Shown here one piece after another: positions 7,694-16,439 of a stretch of 64,000 nt of DNA. A program made the position numbers and the translations under genes. The notes under the pieces were generated by a model, which was given only the letters and a program-made list of their open reading frames with translations, made no database searches and was not told the origin of the DNA. Origin of the DNA: Streptomyces sp. CC53 (GTDB lineage: Bacteria; Actinomycetota; Actinomycetes; Streptomycetales; Streptomycetaceae); the NCBI RefSeq assembly GCF_001865245.1, contig NZ_MKXB01000151.1, positions 1 to 64,000 of the forward strand, read 5' to 3'. How positions within the stretch are numbered: the first letter of the stretch is position 1; every line of letters begins with the position of its first letter.

Positions 7694-9249
7694 CAGAGCT
7701 CGAACTCCTGCTGAACCATTTCGCCAAGGGCGGACTTTGAAGAATTCAATGAAGGCTTGGGCGCTACGGGCTCTGTATGAGTTTGCCGTCGACTGCGCGC
7801 TGAAGCCTTGACCGCACCTCTGGATACTACGCGCTTTCGCTCAACACTAATTCGTTGGAGCACAACGGATGCAGGCTCATCACCCGGATCCTGCTCCACA
7901 AGGCGACCAGAAAATGCCCGGGTAAGGATGGCTTGGCGCAGCGCTACACTCCTGTGGGATGAACGCGCAACTGCAGCAATAGCCACGTCCACAACCACCT
8001 TCCGCTGCTGAACCACTTCAACAATTTCCCGCTGTGTCGAGAGCGGAGGAACCGCTACAGGCATCGCACGAATTGCAGCGATATTTACACCCTTTACCGC
8101 AACCCCACGGGCATGATTCTTCAGATACTGCTGCGCGAAGTGACTCTGGATATAGATGTGCAAGTATTCGGAATCGATCCCAGGAAGAGGTGCGATCCGC
8201 GCAACATCGCGACTTACATTCGCTCCTGCAAGCGTGTCCGGCGCGACCGCAGAGCGGTCATATGACCCTCGCACAGCCAAAAGGACGTCACCGGAGACGA
8301 CCCTCGCGCCTGCGAATTTCTCGTCCAATTCTTTGCTTGTACGGTGGAGTTCTTTACCTCTGAGAGTGCACCCCCCTAGATCCTTTACCTCGACATACGG
8401 AACCACCCCCGCCGACTTAACCTTGGGCATCAAGATTCCGTACCGAATGATCCGGATCGGATCCGTCAACTCTTCGAGGCTGTAAACCGCCCACCCTTCA
8501 GGCAAGTGCGGGGCAGCGGAAAGGTCGGCAGCGGCGGGAGCCTTGTACTTCTTGTTCGAATTCGCCGAATCCCAGAGCCCCTGACGGATTCCACGAAAAT
8601 CCGGGACAAGGTCCCGAGGAGTTCCGGACACCCGCCCCTCCGAAGCTGCGGTATATAGGGATCGCGATTGAATCGGTGAAAGTGACTTCGCGTGAGCCAA
8701 CAAGGCGTTTGCCGAATCCAGGCGGGACAGATGATCATCAAGGGTTTCGAGGATTCGGCACTGCTCGGCGATTGGCGCAATCGGAACCTTCAAGTCCATG
8801 AGCGCGTCTGTCGAGAGAGAGGCGACCGTTGTTCCGTCTTTTCTGCACTTCTCCATGATCCTGCGCTCCATGGAGCGCAGGGCCCAGGCAACCCACTGCG
8901 GTGAGATTCCCTCGTGAGGGAACAGCGCCTTCATGTCTTGATTAAGCGTTGTCGCGAATGGGACAGAAGCGATTGGGACCGTACGCTCCAGGATCCCCGA
9001 TCGCATGACAATGGCCACCGAACCAGCAGGAACCAAGCGCACAGAGGAGCCAGATAGAGCCGCTTCCGTGATGCGATCCTTCGTTGCTGAGACCACCGCG
9101 GTCCCCATGTCCTTAGGCGAGAGCCAGGGAATCGTTCCGCCGTGCCAGAATTCAGGGCGAGCCTTGGACGGCGTGCCTCCGCCGTACCAAGTGCCTAGAT
9201 CTGCCAAAGCTGCCCAAGCCCATCCCGGGGGGAGCGCTGTGTTGCTCAA
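7693..9249 (-). CDS. hsdS: type I restriction-modification system specificity subunit
   Basis: DNA-recognition subunit, 518 residues, with the usual two target-recognition domains. TRD1 covers about residues 5-170 (starting PPGWAWAALADLGTW). TRD2 covers about 235-400 (starting PEGWAVYSLEELTDP). Each is followed by a conserved helical spacer with QxxI-type segments (IAEQCRILETLDDHLSRLDS and STQREIVEVVQQ). The protein recognises a bipartite target and positions HsdM and HsdR. Translation begins with TTG at 9247-9249, which overlaps the hsdR stop in TTGA. The TTG is well supported because the N-terminal PPGW motif follows at once. Base composition is clearly lower in GC than the chromosome around the element, consistent with transfer. 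Confidence 0.95.
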   Translation of the reverse strand: MSNTALPPGWAWAALADLGTWYGGGTPSKARPEFWHGGTIPWLSPKDMGTAVVSATKDRITEAALSGSSVRLVPAGSVAIVMRSGILERTVPIASVPFATTLNQDMKALFPHEGISPQWVAWALRSMERRIMEKCRKDGTTVASLSTDALMDLKVPIAPIAEQCRILETLDDHLSRLDSANALLAHAKSLSPIQSRSLYTAASEGRVSGTPRDLVPDFRGIRQGLWDSANSNKKYKAPAAADLSAAPHLPEGWAVYSLEELTDPIRIIRYGILMPKVKSAGVVPYVEVKDLGGCTLRGKELHRTSKELDEKFAGARVVSGDVLLAVRGSYDRSAVAPDTLAGANVSRDVARIAPLPGIDSEYLHIYIQSHFAQQYLKNHARGVAVKGVNIAAIRAMPVAVPPLSTQREIVEVVQQRKVVVDVAIAAVARSSHRSVALRQAILTRAFSGRLVEQDPGDEPASVVLQRISVERKRVVSRGAVKASARSRRQTHTEPVAPKPSLNSSKSALGEMVQQEFEL

Positions 9250-12200
9250 GCTAGTTCTCGATTCAGCTCATTCAGGAAGTCGTGCGGGTTACGCCCTGGG
9301 AAAGCCAACGCCAGCCCCCTGCCGCCGCCGCGGCTAATGAACGGCTCGGCTCGGAAGTCTGGTGGGGCGATGCCCACGTCGCTGGCGACGACGTCGCGGA
9401 TGGCTTCCAGCCACCACATTTGATCCTCCGTGAACTCCACGCCGGCCTGCCGCTGCCGGAGCAGCCAGCCTTCGAAGCGTTCCTCTACCGTCTCACGGTA
9501 CGGCTTCAGCTCCGAATCCACGCCGAGCTCGTACCGGATGAGCGAGATGAGGTCAGGCACGCCGGCTTCCTTACCCGGCTGCTCGATGGCATGGCCCAGG
9601 TCCTCGTAGTACGTCCACAGGACCTGCGGGGTCCAGGCGAAGTCCGGACGTCGGATCTTGTCCGCCAGCTCTTTGAGCGCCGCATACGCCTCTGTCGGAG
9701 CGACCGAGCGGGGGCTGGAGAGAGCGATGGAGATCGCGGCGATCTTGTCGCGTTCATCCTCGAGCAACCGACTCCAGCGATTGACCTGCTCGCGTGCCCG
9801 CTCCTCGCGGGGAATCGCGTGAACGTTGGTGACGGCGACCGCAGTGGTCTCATCCATCACGTAGTCCTTATCCCGGCGGATCTCAATGATCAGCCGGCGC
9901 AGGTCGGGGCTGGCGGTGAGCGGGGCGATGGCAGAAACGATCAGTGCGTGGGCTGCCTTCTCGCCGCCCTCCGCTACGGCCCGGTCCTGCCTGTCAGGAT
10001 CGGCGGCCTGGACGATCTTTCCCGCAATGTCCGAGAGGGTGAGCCCGCTAGCAGCCTTAGTGAGCTGATCACGCTCGCCGTCGTTGAGCTGCTGGTTCAG
10101 ACGGGCGAGACGACCGGCGAGGATCTCCGCCTCCGAGGCACTGATCGACTTGGTGCCGGCCTTGTCGAGGAGCTTGGCCAGGGAGACCTGGCGCTCCCCG
10201 GCCGGAACGAGCGGCCGTGCGTCCACGAGTGGGGAATCGGTGACGCCGACTGCGTCCACGAGGACGAAGCGCTCCTTGCGCACTCGCTCATCACCGCCAG
10301 GGGTCACCTCGCGCAGCTCGGTGGCGTCGATAGTGCGGGCGCCTCGTCCCTTCATCTGCTCAAAGAGGACCGCACTGCGCACCTCCCGCAGGAAGATCAC
10401 ACACTCCAACGCCTTGACGTCCGTGCCGGTCGCGATCATGTCGACGGTCACGGCGATCCGCATGCGTGGGGACGTCCGCAGGGCACGAATCAGCTCATCC
10501 GGGTCCTCGCCGGCCTTGCGGCTCTTATACGTGATCTTCTTGGCGAACTCGTCGCCCCGCCCGAAGACCTCCTTGGCCTGAGCAAGTACATCCTCAGCAT
10601 GGTCCTCGCCGACCGCGAAGATCAGCGTCTTGGGGACTTCCTTGCGGCCGGGAAACCACCGCTGCCAGTTGTCCCGATAGGCGGTGAGAACAGCTCGGAT
10701 CTCATCGACGGTCACCACAGAGCGTCCGATCTGACGTGTGGTGTAGGTGAAGTCGTCCGCCAACTGCTCATAGCGCTGATATCGGGTCTTCCGGTCACGG
10801 ATCTTGACCGTTGTGCCCTCTTCTATGGTCGCGCCGCCGTTCTCTCGCAAATCTGTATGGATGCGGATGATGTCGAAATCGACGTTGACGCCGTCGGCTA
10901 CTGCCTGAGGGTAGGTGTACTCGGAGACCAGGTTCTGCCCGAAGAAGCCGAGGGTCTGGAGGGTCGGAGTAGCGGTCAACCCGACGAGGTGGCTGTCGAA
11001 GTACTCCAGGACCGCACGCCAGAGCCCATAGATCGAGCGATGACACTCGTCCACGATGATCAGGTCGAAGGACTCGATCGGCACGGCCGGGTTGTAGCCC
11101 ACCTCGATGGGCTTGTCTGCGGCGTATGACGCTTCGTACGCCTTGTCGCCGTACGCCTTGTCGTCGTTCACCTCATCTGCCGGGTCATCGTCGACGAGCT
11201 GCTCACCAGTCAGCAGGCGGTACATCTTCTGGATCGTGCAGATCACTACCGAGCTGCTGTCCTGGAGTCCCGCTGCGCCCAGGCGCTCGACGTTGTAGAT
11301 ATCGGAGAACTTGCGGCCGTCGTCCGGGGTCGTGAACTTCCGGAACTCGTCCAGCGCCTGCTTACCGAGGTTGTTTCGGTCCACCAGGAACAGCACGCGC
11401 CGGGCTCGGGCGTGCTTGAGCAGCCGGTATGTCTGGGAGACGGCGGTGTAGGTCTTGCCCGCGCCGGTAGCCATCTGAATCAGGGCCCTCGGCTTGTCCA
11501 GGGCGAGCGACTTCTCCAGCTCCTTGATCGCCTCGAACTGCGCCGGCCGCAGGGCGTTACGGTGCAGCTCCGGAACACTGCGCAGTGCGGCGCGGAAGGT
11601 CGGGGCCGCCGGGTACTCCTCGGCGCGGCGCATCCAGTCGGCGATGGTCTCCGGCTTGTGGAAGGCGAATACCTCACGAGAGCGCGCTTCGGGATCCAGC
11701 CGGTTGATGAAGTACGTCTCCGTGCCTGTGGTGGCGTATCGGAACGCGAACGGCTCCTCCTCGCGCCACACGGCGAGCCGGTGCTCCTTGAGCACTCCGC
11801 CTGCGTAGCGGTCGTTCTGCGCGACCGCACTGGCCGGGTGCGTGCCCTCACTCTTGGCTTCGATGACGCCGGCGATCTGTCCGTCCACGTACAGGACGTA
11901 GTCGGCCCGTCCCGTGGCAAGCGTGAACTCTCGCACGGCCACGCCCCGACCAGACATGGGGTTGACCTCGCTGCGGTCCTGCACCACCCAGCCGGCAGCG
12001 CGCAGCAGCTTGTCGATCTCCTTGCGCGCTTCAATCTCGTTGAGCGGAGCCTTTCGCTGCGCACGATGGATAATCGCGTCGCGAGCCGCCGGATCGACCT
12101 TCCGCGGGGCCTGGCGGGCCTCTTCGTACGCGGACGTCTGAGCAACGCGCATCTCGGCGACCTGTGCTGCCAGCTGCTCGATTCGCGCGAGGAGCTCCGC

Positions 12201-12830
12201 GTTGTTCGCACTGGCACTGGCGATGAGGCGCTCCGCCTCGGCCCGAGCCTTTCGCTCGGCCTCCAGCTCGCTCGTGGACTCCGTGAGGCGCGTGCGCGCG
12301 TCAGTCAGGGCCTGGCGGTGGCCGTCCAGGGCCTCATTCAGTTCCGCGACCTCATCCGGATCCGAGAGGCGCTCAACCGCCTGCGGATCCGTAGGCGGCA
12401 CGAACTCCACGACCGTGCGGCGCCCGGAGATCGCGTCGTGGAACCACAGGCCGAGTTTGTGGCAAACGCGGACAGCGTCCAGCGCCCGTGCCGTATCGAA
12501 CAGGTGGGCATGGGCGGCCTTGTTGCGGTCCACCCGCAGCTGGTCAAAATCCCGCCGTGTCTCAGGAATCAGGACGCCGGCTCGGGTCAGGGCGGTCAAC
12601 CGGTCGATCTGCCGATCGCCTTCTACCCGCATGCCGATCCGAGTAATGAGCTCCTCTGCGAGGACTTCGCCGAACTGGCCCGCTTGGACGAGCGAGGAGT
12701 TCGGGTTCGTAAAGACCGTCGCCTCGGCCTGTGCGCCGTATAGCGACAGCAGGGGCTTCAGTGGGTAGAGGATGCCGAAGTTCGGAGAGGACTTCGCCAG
12801 TTTCCGCAGCCGATCATCCATGTCCCCCAC
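9246..12830 (-). CDS. hsdR: type I restriction endonuclease subunit R with N-terminal extension
   Basis: ATP-dependent translocase and nuclease of the type I system, 1194 residues. Residues 1-140 resemble a DUF4145-type domain and about 165-245 form a coiled coil. Then comes the HsdR nuclease domain with D310 and E324-A-K326 of the PD-(D/E)xK site. The SF2 motor follows: Walker A MATGAGKT (453-460), DECH box in LIIVDECHRS, motif III GLTATPT and motif VI MKGRGARTID. The C-terminal assembly domain ends KNPHDFLNELN-like. GTG at 12830 is preferred because GGAG lies 6 nt upstream; ATG at 12821 is the alternative. It is the first gene of the operon and contacts hsdS by overlap. A TAGACT -10-like box lies about 60 bp upstream. 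Confidence 0.95.
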   Translation of the reverse strand: MGDMDDRLRKLAKSSPNFGILYPLKPLLSLYGAQAEATVFTNPNSSLVQAGQFGEVLAEELITRIGMRVEGDRQIDRLTALTRAGVLIPETRRDFDQLRVDRNKAAHAHLFDTARALDAVRVCHKLGLWFHDAISGRRTVVEFVPPTDPQAVERLSDPDEVAELNEALDGHRQALTDARTRLTESTSELEAERKARAEAERLIASASANNAELLARIEQLAAQVAEMRVAQTSAYEEARQAPRKVDPAARDAIIHRAQRKAPLNEIEARKEIDKLLRAAGWVVQDRSEVNPMSGRGVAVREFTLATGRADYVLYVDGQIAGVIEAKSEGTHPASAVAQNDRYAGGVLKEHRLAVWREEEPFAFRYATTGTETYFINRLDPEARSREVFAFHKPETIADWMRRAEEYPAAPTFRAALRSVPELHRNALRPAQFEAIKELEKSLALDKPRALIQMATGAGKTYTAVSQTYRLLKHARARRVLFLVDRNNLGKQALDEFRKFTTPDDGRKFSDIYNVERLGAAGLQDSSSVVICTIQKMYRLLTGEQLVDDDPADEVNDDKAYGDKAYEASYAADKPIEVGYNPAVPIESFDLIIVDECHRSIYGLWRAVLEYFDSHLVGLTATPTLQTLGFFGQNLVSEYTYPQAVADGVNVDFDIIRIHTDLRENGGATIEEGTTVKIRDRKTRYQRYEQLADDFTYTTRQIGRSVVTVDEIRAVLTAYRDNWQRWFPGRKEVPKTLIFAVGEDHAEDVLAQAKEVFGRGDEFAKKITYKSRKAGEDPDELIRALRTSPRMRIAVTVDMIATGTDVKALECVIFLREVRSAVLFEQMKGRGARTIDATELREVTPGGDERVRKERFVLVDAVGVTDSPLVDARPLVPAGERQVSLAKLLDKAGTKSISASEAEILAGRLARLNQQLNDGERDQLTKAASGLTLSDIAGKIVQAADPDRQDRAVAEGGEKAAHALIVSAIAPLTASPDLRRLIIEIRRDKDYVMDETTAVAVTNVHAIPREERAREQVNRWSRLLEDERDKIAAISIALSSPRSVAPTEAYAALKELADKIRRPDFAWTPQVLWTYYEDLGHAIEQPGKEAGVPDLISLIRYELGVDSELKPYRETVEERFEGWLLRQRQAGVEFTEDQMWWLEAIRDVVASDVGIAPPDFRAEPFISRGGGRGLALAFPGRNPHDFLNELNRELA

Positions 12831-12891
12831 CAGCTACTCCATCCTCGTGGCGCCTGACAGCATTGCCGCCTCGGCTGTGTCGAAGGCACAC

Positions 12892-12921
12892 AGTCTAGGA
12901 GGACGTGATCAGTAAGCAGAA
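12892..12921 (-). promoter_or_regulatory. candidate promoter of hsdRSM
   Basis: On the minus strand TTCTGC (12921-12916) and TAGACT (12897-12892) are separated by 18 bp, close to the Streptomyces housekeeping pattern with a weak -35. The -10 lies about 62 bp before the hsdR start. Confidence 0.4.
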
Positions 12922-13018
12922 GGGAATTGGACAGATAGGGCGACCTCAATCCGCATGCCGACGGGGTTCCACGCCGCGGGCCGTGCTTCGCATTCCCCGT
13001 GGCCGAGACGGGGACCAG

Positions 13019-13501
13019 TCAGGGCCTTGGTTCCGGCGACTGGCCGTGTTCGAGGTAGGCGGTCAGGCCGCTTGTTCGGGCCTGGATGGCTGCTGCGATT
13101 CGGCGTGCGAGGCGGGGGATGGTGAGCCCGGACACTTGGTCTGGGTTGTGGAAGTCGTAGCCGCGGAGCTCGTCCGCTTGCAGTGCGATCTGCTCCCGGT
13201 GCTCAACGCTCAGGCGACCGCCATCGAAGAGGTAGAGGACCTTGTCGCCCTCTCCCTGGTTCGGCGCCCAGTCGACGGCGAGGAGTCGACCGATGTGTGG
13301 TGCGATGCCGAGTTCCTCCTGGACCTCGCGTACACAGGCTTGCCGAGGCGACTCCCCTTCTTCGACGTAGCCCCCAGGGATGTCGCGGTAGTCCTTGTAG
13401 GACGGCTCGACGAGGAGGACCCGATCGGATTCGTCGAAGAAGAGAGCGCCGGCAGCCATGCGGGGGCGGGCCATCTTCGCTTCGTGCTCGTTCTCGCTCA
13501 C
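13019..13501 (-). CDS. NUDIX hydrolase
   Basis: About 160 residues with a complete Nudix box, G-x5-E-x7-REVQEELGI in GGYVEEGESPRQACVREV, preceded by the typical beta-strand AAGALFFDESDRVLLVEPSY. Family members hydrolyse nucleoside diphosphates linked to another moiety; the substrate here cannot be read from sequence. The C-terminus ends in a disordered SPEPRP tail. I chose GTG at 13501, 10 nt after the regulator's stop; ATG at 13468 is possible. Longer in-frame starts would overlap the regulator and add non-conserved sequence. It is probably co-transcribed with the XRE/TPR gene upstream and lies inside the tRNA-Thr element, beside the SAM-synthetase module. Confidence 0.9.
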   Translation of the reverse strand: MSENEHEAKMARPRMAAGALFFDESDRVLLVEPSYKDYRDIPGGYVEEGESPRQACVREVQEELGIAPHIGRLLAVDWAPNQGEGDKVLYLFDGGRLSVEHREQIALQADELRGYDFHNPDQVSGLTIPRLARRIAAAIQARTSGLTAYLEHGQSPEPRP

Positions 13502-13511
13502 GGTTCGGACT

Positions 13512-14735
13512 CTAGCTGCCCGCGACGACGCCCAGTCTGCGGGCCAGGTCTGCCACGGGATGGGCAGGCCGGCCTCTGGTGCCACGTATCCAGCCGATGA
13601 CCAGTTCCCGGCTCAGGTAGTGGTGGCGCACCTGCTCGGGGGCCGCCTGTTCGGCTTCCAGCAGGACGGCCAGGGCTTCGTCGGTGCGGTTCCAGGAGCT
13701 CAGCGCCCTGGCGACTTCGAGGCTGTGTCGTACGCGCCGCTCCACCGGCAGGGCGCTCGTGTCGATGCGTGAGCCCAGATCTGCGGCGATCTGGATGTCG
13801 CCGAGTTCGCCGGCGGTGGCCACGCAGTGGATGGCTACGTTGGTCGGACCGAAGGCCGTCCACATGTGATTGGCGTCGGCGCCGATTCGTTGCGCGGCCT
13901 CGTCGGCTTCGCGGAGGAAGGTCTGCGTGGTCGCCCGGTCATCCGCCCGCGCGGCAGCCATCGCGCCGGCGAGGAACAGCGTGCCGTACACCGAGAGGTA
14001 CTCGTGATTGGCGGCGCCCAACTCCGGTTGCATGACGGCTGCCGCGTCGTTCACCAGCTGGACCGCGGCTGTGAAGCGCCCAGTGGCCAGGAGGCAGTGC
14101 GTGACTGCTCGGAAGAGCGAACCCGTAACCTCGCTGCGGCCGCTGGACTGCGCTGCTGCCAGGCCCCGGTCCGCGGCGATCCATGCCAGCTCGGGCTCTC
14201 CCAGCTTGCCCAGCACCATGGCCGCCCCGTGGTAGGCGAGAGCGAGCAGCGCGTGGGCTTCCTCCGCCTCGTGCCCCGAGTAGGCGCGGGATGCGGCGAG
14301 GGCATCGGCCAGGACAAGGGGGAGACGGCGGGTGGCAAAGCCGTACCGGGATGCCTGGTAGGCATCGAGCACATCGCGCACGTTGCCTCGAAGGTCCTGC
14401 AGGGCAGGTGGCTCATCCTCGGCTGCGAGGCTCAGTAAAGGGGTGAGCTGTTTGTAGTCCATGAGTGTTTCGCGCAGCGCAGGGACGGTCCGGCGCCCGC
14501 TGTCGGCCGACCACTCCATGACGGTCGGCTCGGCAAGCAGGTCTCCGAGGGAGATATCGAGTGCGTCGGCGAGTGAGGTGATCACCGAAAGGCGATCAAG
14601 CTCGATCCTGTTGTTCTCCGCCTTGCTCAGCCAGTCCGTCGTCCGGCCGACAAGGCCGGCCAGGACCTCTTGGGAGAGGCCGCGCCGACGCCGGTACCAG
14701 GCGACGCGCTCCCCGATGGTCAGGTTCTGTGTCAT
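13512..14735 (-). CDS. XRE-family HTH regulator with TPR-like domain
   Basis: About 407 residues. Residues 6-60 form an XRE helix-turn-helix (IGERVAWYRRRRGLSQEVL, then VGRTTDWLSKAENNR as recognition region). The rest is a long all-helical, TPR-like repeat region of about 320 residues (for example EEAHALLALAYHGAAMVLGK), as in actinobacterial Rgg/PlcR-like regulators that respond to small ligands or peptides. ATG at 14735 is preferred; ATG at 14744 would add three residues. It is divergent from the archaeal-type SAM synthetase across a roughly 200-bp spacer that contains an inverted repeat (14776-14796), so it probably controls that gene and itself. The downstream NUDIX gene is likely in the same transcript. 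Confidence 0.9.
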   Translation of the reverse strand: MTQNLTIGERVAWYRRRRGLSQEVLAGLVGRTTDWLSKAENNRIELDRLSVITSLADALDISLGDLLAEPTVMEWSADSGRRTVPALRETLMDYKQLTPLLSLAAEDEPPALQDLRGNVRDVLDAYQASRYGFATRRLPLVLADALAASRAYSGHEAEEAHALLALAYHGAAMVLGKLGEPELAWIAADRGLAAAQSSGRSEVTGSLFRAVTHCLLATGRFTAAVQLVNDAAAVMQPELGAANHEYLSVYGTLFLAGAMAAARADDRATTQTFLREADEAAQRIGADANHMWTAFGPTNVAIHCVATAGELGDIQIAADLGSRIDTSALPVERRVRHSLEVARALSSWNRTDEALAVLLEAEQAAPEQVRHHYLSRELVIGWIRGTRGRPAHPVADLARRLGVVAGS

Positions 14736-14775
14736 CCCGCGCATGTCCTGATCATCACCTCGTGGCCGAAGTGGA

Positions 14776-14796
14776 CCCCGGAAGGATTTTCCGGGG
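14776..14796. promoter_or_regulatory. inverted repeat between regulator and SAM synthetase, candidate operator
   Basis: CCCCGGAA-GGATT-TTCCGGGG: perfect 8-bp arms around a 5-nt centre, in the divergent promoter region. This is the size and place expected for the XRE regulator's binding site. The role is inferred. Confidence 0.5.
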
Positions 14797-14941
14797 AGCC
14801 CTGGGGTGCCCTGGCTACTGTCGCAGCAGACCGAGAACGCCGCAGGGCGATGGGAGCAACTCAGCCCGTGGCAACCGGCTTTGGCCAAGGACGTTCATCC
14901 GTCCCACCCGTCTTCCTCAGGCCGAGAGATCGGAGTTTGTC

Positions 14942-16189
14942 ATGCGCGAAACCATCACGACCGAGGGTGGCTACCTGTCCATTGAGACGGACACCGCCAA
15001 GCCCGACGCGACCACGATCGTTGAGCGGAAGGGGCTCGGTCACCCGGACACCCTGGCCGACCACCTCGCCGAGCGGCTGTCCCGCGCGTACAGCCGCTAC
15101 ACCGTCGAGCGCTTCGGCGCGGTGCTGCACCACAACTTCGACAAGCTCGCTCTCCTCGGCGGTGCCAGCGAGGTCCGCTACGGCGCCGGCCGCATGACAG
15201 CCCCTGTGCGCGTCCTGGTCAACGGGCGGGCCGCGCCCATGTGCGGGGGCGAGAAGATCCCCGTCGAGGGGATCGTCGAGGCCGAGGTCAGGGCGTTCTT
15301 CGCCGAGCGGCTCCCGGAGGTGTCGCAGCATCTCAACATCGCCTTCAACATCACCAGCAACTCCAGCCCCGGAGCGGTCCTCACCGGTGACGCGGTGCCG
15401 GACCGCACCCGCTGGTTCAACCCCCGCTCCATCGACGACCTGCGTGAGCGCAGGGTCCGGCTGTCGAACGACACCTCCCTCGGAACCGGCTGGGCGCCGG
15501 AGAACCCCTTCGAGTCGTTCGTCCGCGAGCTGGTGGACCACTTCTCCGGGGAGAGCGACTTCACCCTCTCGCACGCGTGGTGCGGATCGGACGTGAAGCT
15601 CATGGGCTACTGGGACGGCGAGCAGGCAGATGTCGTCCTCTGCGTCCCGCAGAAGTCGCGGCTCGTCGCCAGCCGCGCGGAGTACGTGCGGAACACCGAG
15701 AGCGTCCTCGCCGAGTGCCACAGGCTGGCCGGCCTCCGTCTTCCCGGAGCCGAGACGCGCTTCCGGCTCAACGCGCGCGACGTACCGGAGAAGGACGAGC
15801 TGTACCTCACCTACACCGGCAGCTCGATCGAGTCCGGCGACGAGGGCGTCGTCGGCCGCGGCAACCGCGTCAACGGCCTCATCACGCTCCTGCGGCCGAT
15901 GAACCTGGAGGGCGCCAACGGCAAGAACCCCGTCTACCACGTCGGCAAGCTCTACAACATCGCCGCCCAGCGCATGGCCCAGCGGCTGCACGAGGCCACC
16001 GACGGGCACGCGGAGGTGCACCTCGTCAGCACCACCGGCCAGCGCCTCGACCAGCCGTGGCGGATCCTGGTCCGGCTGTCCTCCCCGGAGGTCGAGACTG
16101 ACAAGGTTCAGGCGCTCGTCGCCGAATCCTTGGAGGGCTTCCCCGCCCTCACGGACGAGTTGGTCTCCGACGGGATCGTGCTGAGCTGA
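14942..16189 (+). CDS. archaeal-type S-adenosylmethionine synthetase
   Basis: Makes S-adenosylmethionine from methionine and ATP. This 415-residue protein belongs to the archaeal-type AdoMet synthetase family (COG1812/PF01941), not to bacterial MetK. It has VERKGLGHPDTLADHLAE near residues 27-44, FNPRSIDDL, LTYTGSSIESGDEG and NGLITLLRPMNLEGANGKNP, as in archaeal enzymes. Length is near the archaeal norm (about 400). ATG at 14942 has GGAG 6 nt upstream. The stop shares a base with the next ATG (TGATG), coupling it to a kinase-like gene that is now truncated. A normal Streptomyces cell has its own MetK elsewhere, so this is an extra copy on a mobile element. It could supply SAM for local use or sense methionine; neither is shown. 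Confidence 0.92.
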   Translation: MRETITTEGGYLSIETDTAKPDATTIVERKGLGHPDTLADHLAERLSRAYSRYTVERFGAVLHHNFDKLALLGGASEVRYGAGRMTAPVRVLVNGRAAPMCGGEKIPVEGIVEAEVRAFFAERLPEVSQHLNIAFNITSNSSPGAVLTGDAVPDRTRWFNPRSIDDLRERRVRLSNDTSLGTGWAPENPFESFVRELVDHFSGESDFTLSHAWCGSDVKLMGYWDGEQADVVLCVPQKSRLVASRAEYVRNTESVLAECHRLAGLRLPGAETRFRLNARDVPEKDELYLTYTGSSIESGDEGVVGRGNRVNGLITLLRPMNLEGANGKNPVYHVGKLYNIAAQRMAQRLHEATDGHAEVHLVSTTGQRLDQPWRILVRLSSPEVETDKVQALVAESLEGFPALTDELVSDGIVLS

Positions 16190-16439
16190 TGGAGAAGCGG
16201 ACGCTCGGCGAGGTCTCCGAGGAATGCCAGCGGCGGCTGGTCACGCACTACGGCCCGGGAGTCTCCGGCTGGCTCGACGCCGTGCCCACCTTGATGGAGC
16301 GCGCGGCGGAGCGCTGGAAGCTCACGCTGGGGGCTTACCACGACGCCGGACACGCCTCGGTGGTCGTCACGGCCGGAACCTTCGACGGACGTCCGCTGCT
16401 CCTCAAGGCATGGGCCGATCCCACCCGGTTCCGCAACGC
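16189..16439 (+). pseudogene. aminoglycoside phosphotransferase-like kinase, N-terminal fragment
   Basis: About 83 residues of the N-lobe of a streptomycin-6-kinase-like phosphotransferase (YGPGVSGWLDAVPTLMERAA, then SVVVTAGTFDGRPLLLKAW with the ATP-binding Lys, then ADPTRFRNA). Homology stops at RFRNA, where family members continue with E-x-A-A-L-x-x-W. The frame then runs into integrase DNA and ends at 16512. The catalytic loop and C-lobe are absent, so it cannot be an active kinase. The ATG overlaps the SAM-synthetase stop, so an intact synthetase-kinase gene pair existed before the deletion. Confidence 0.8.
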
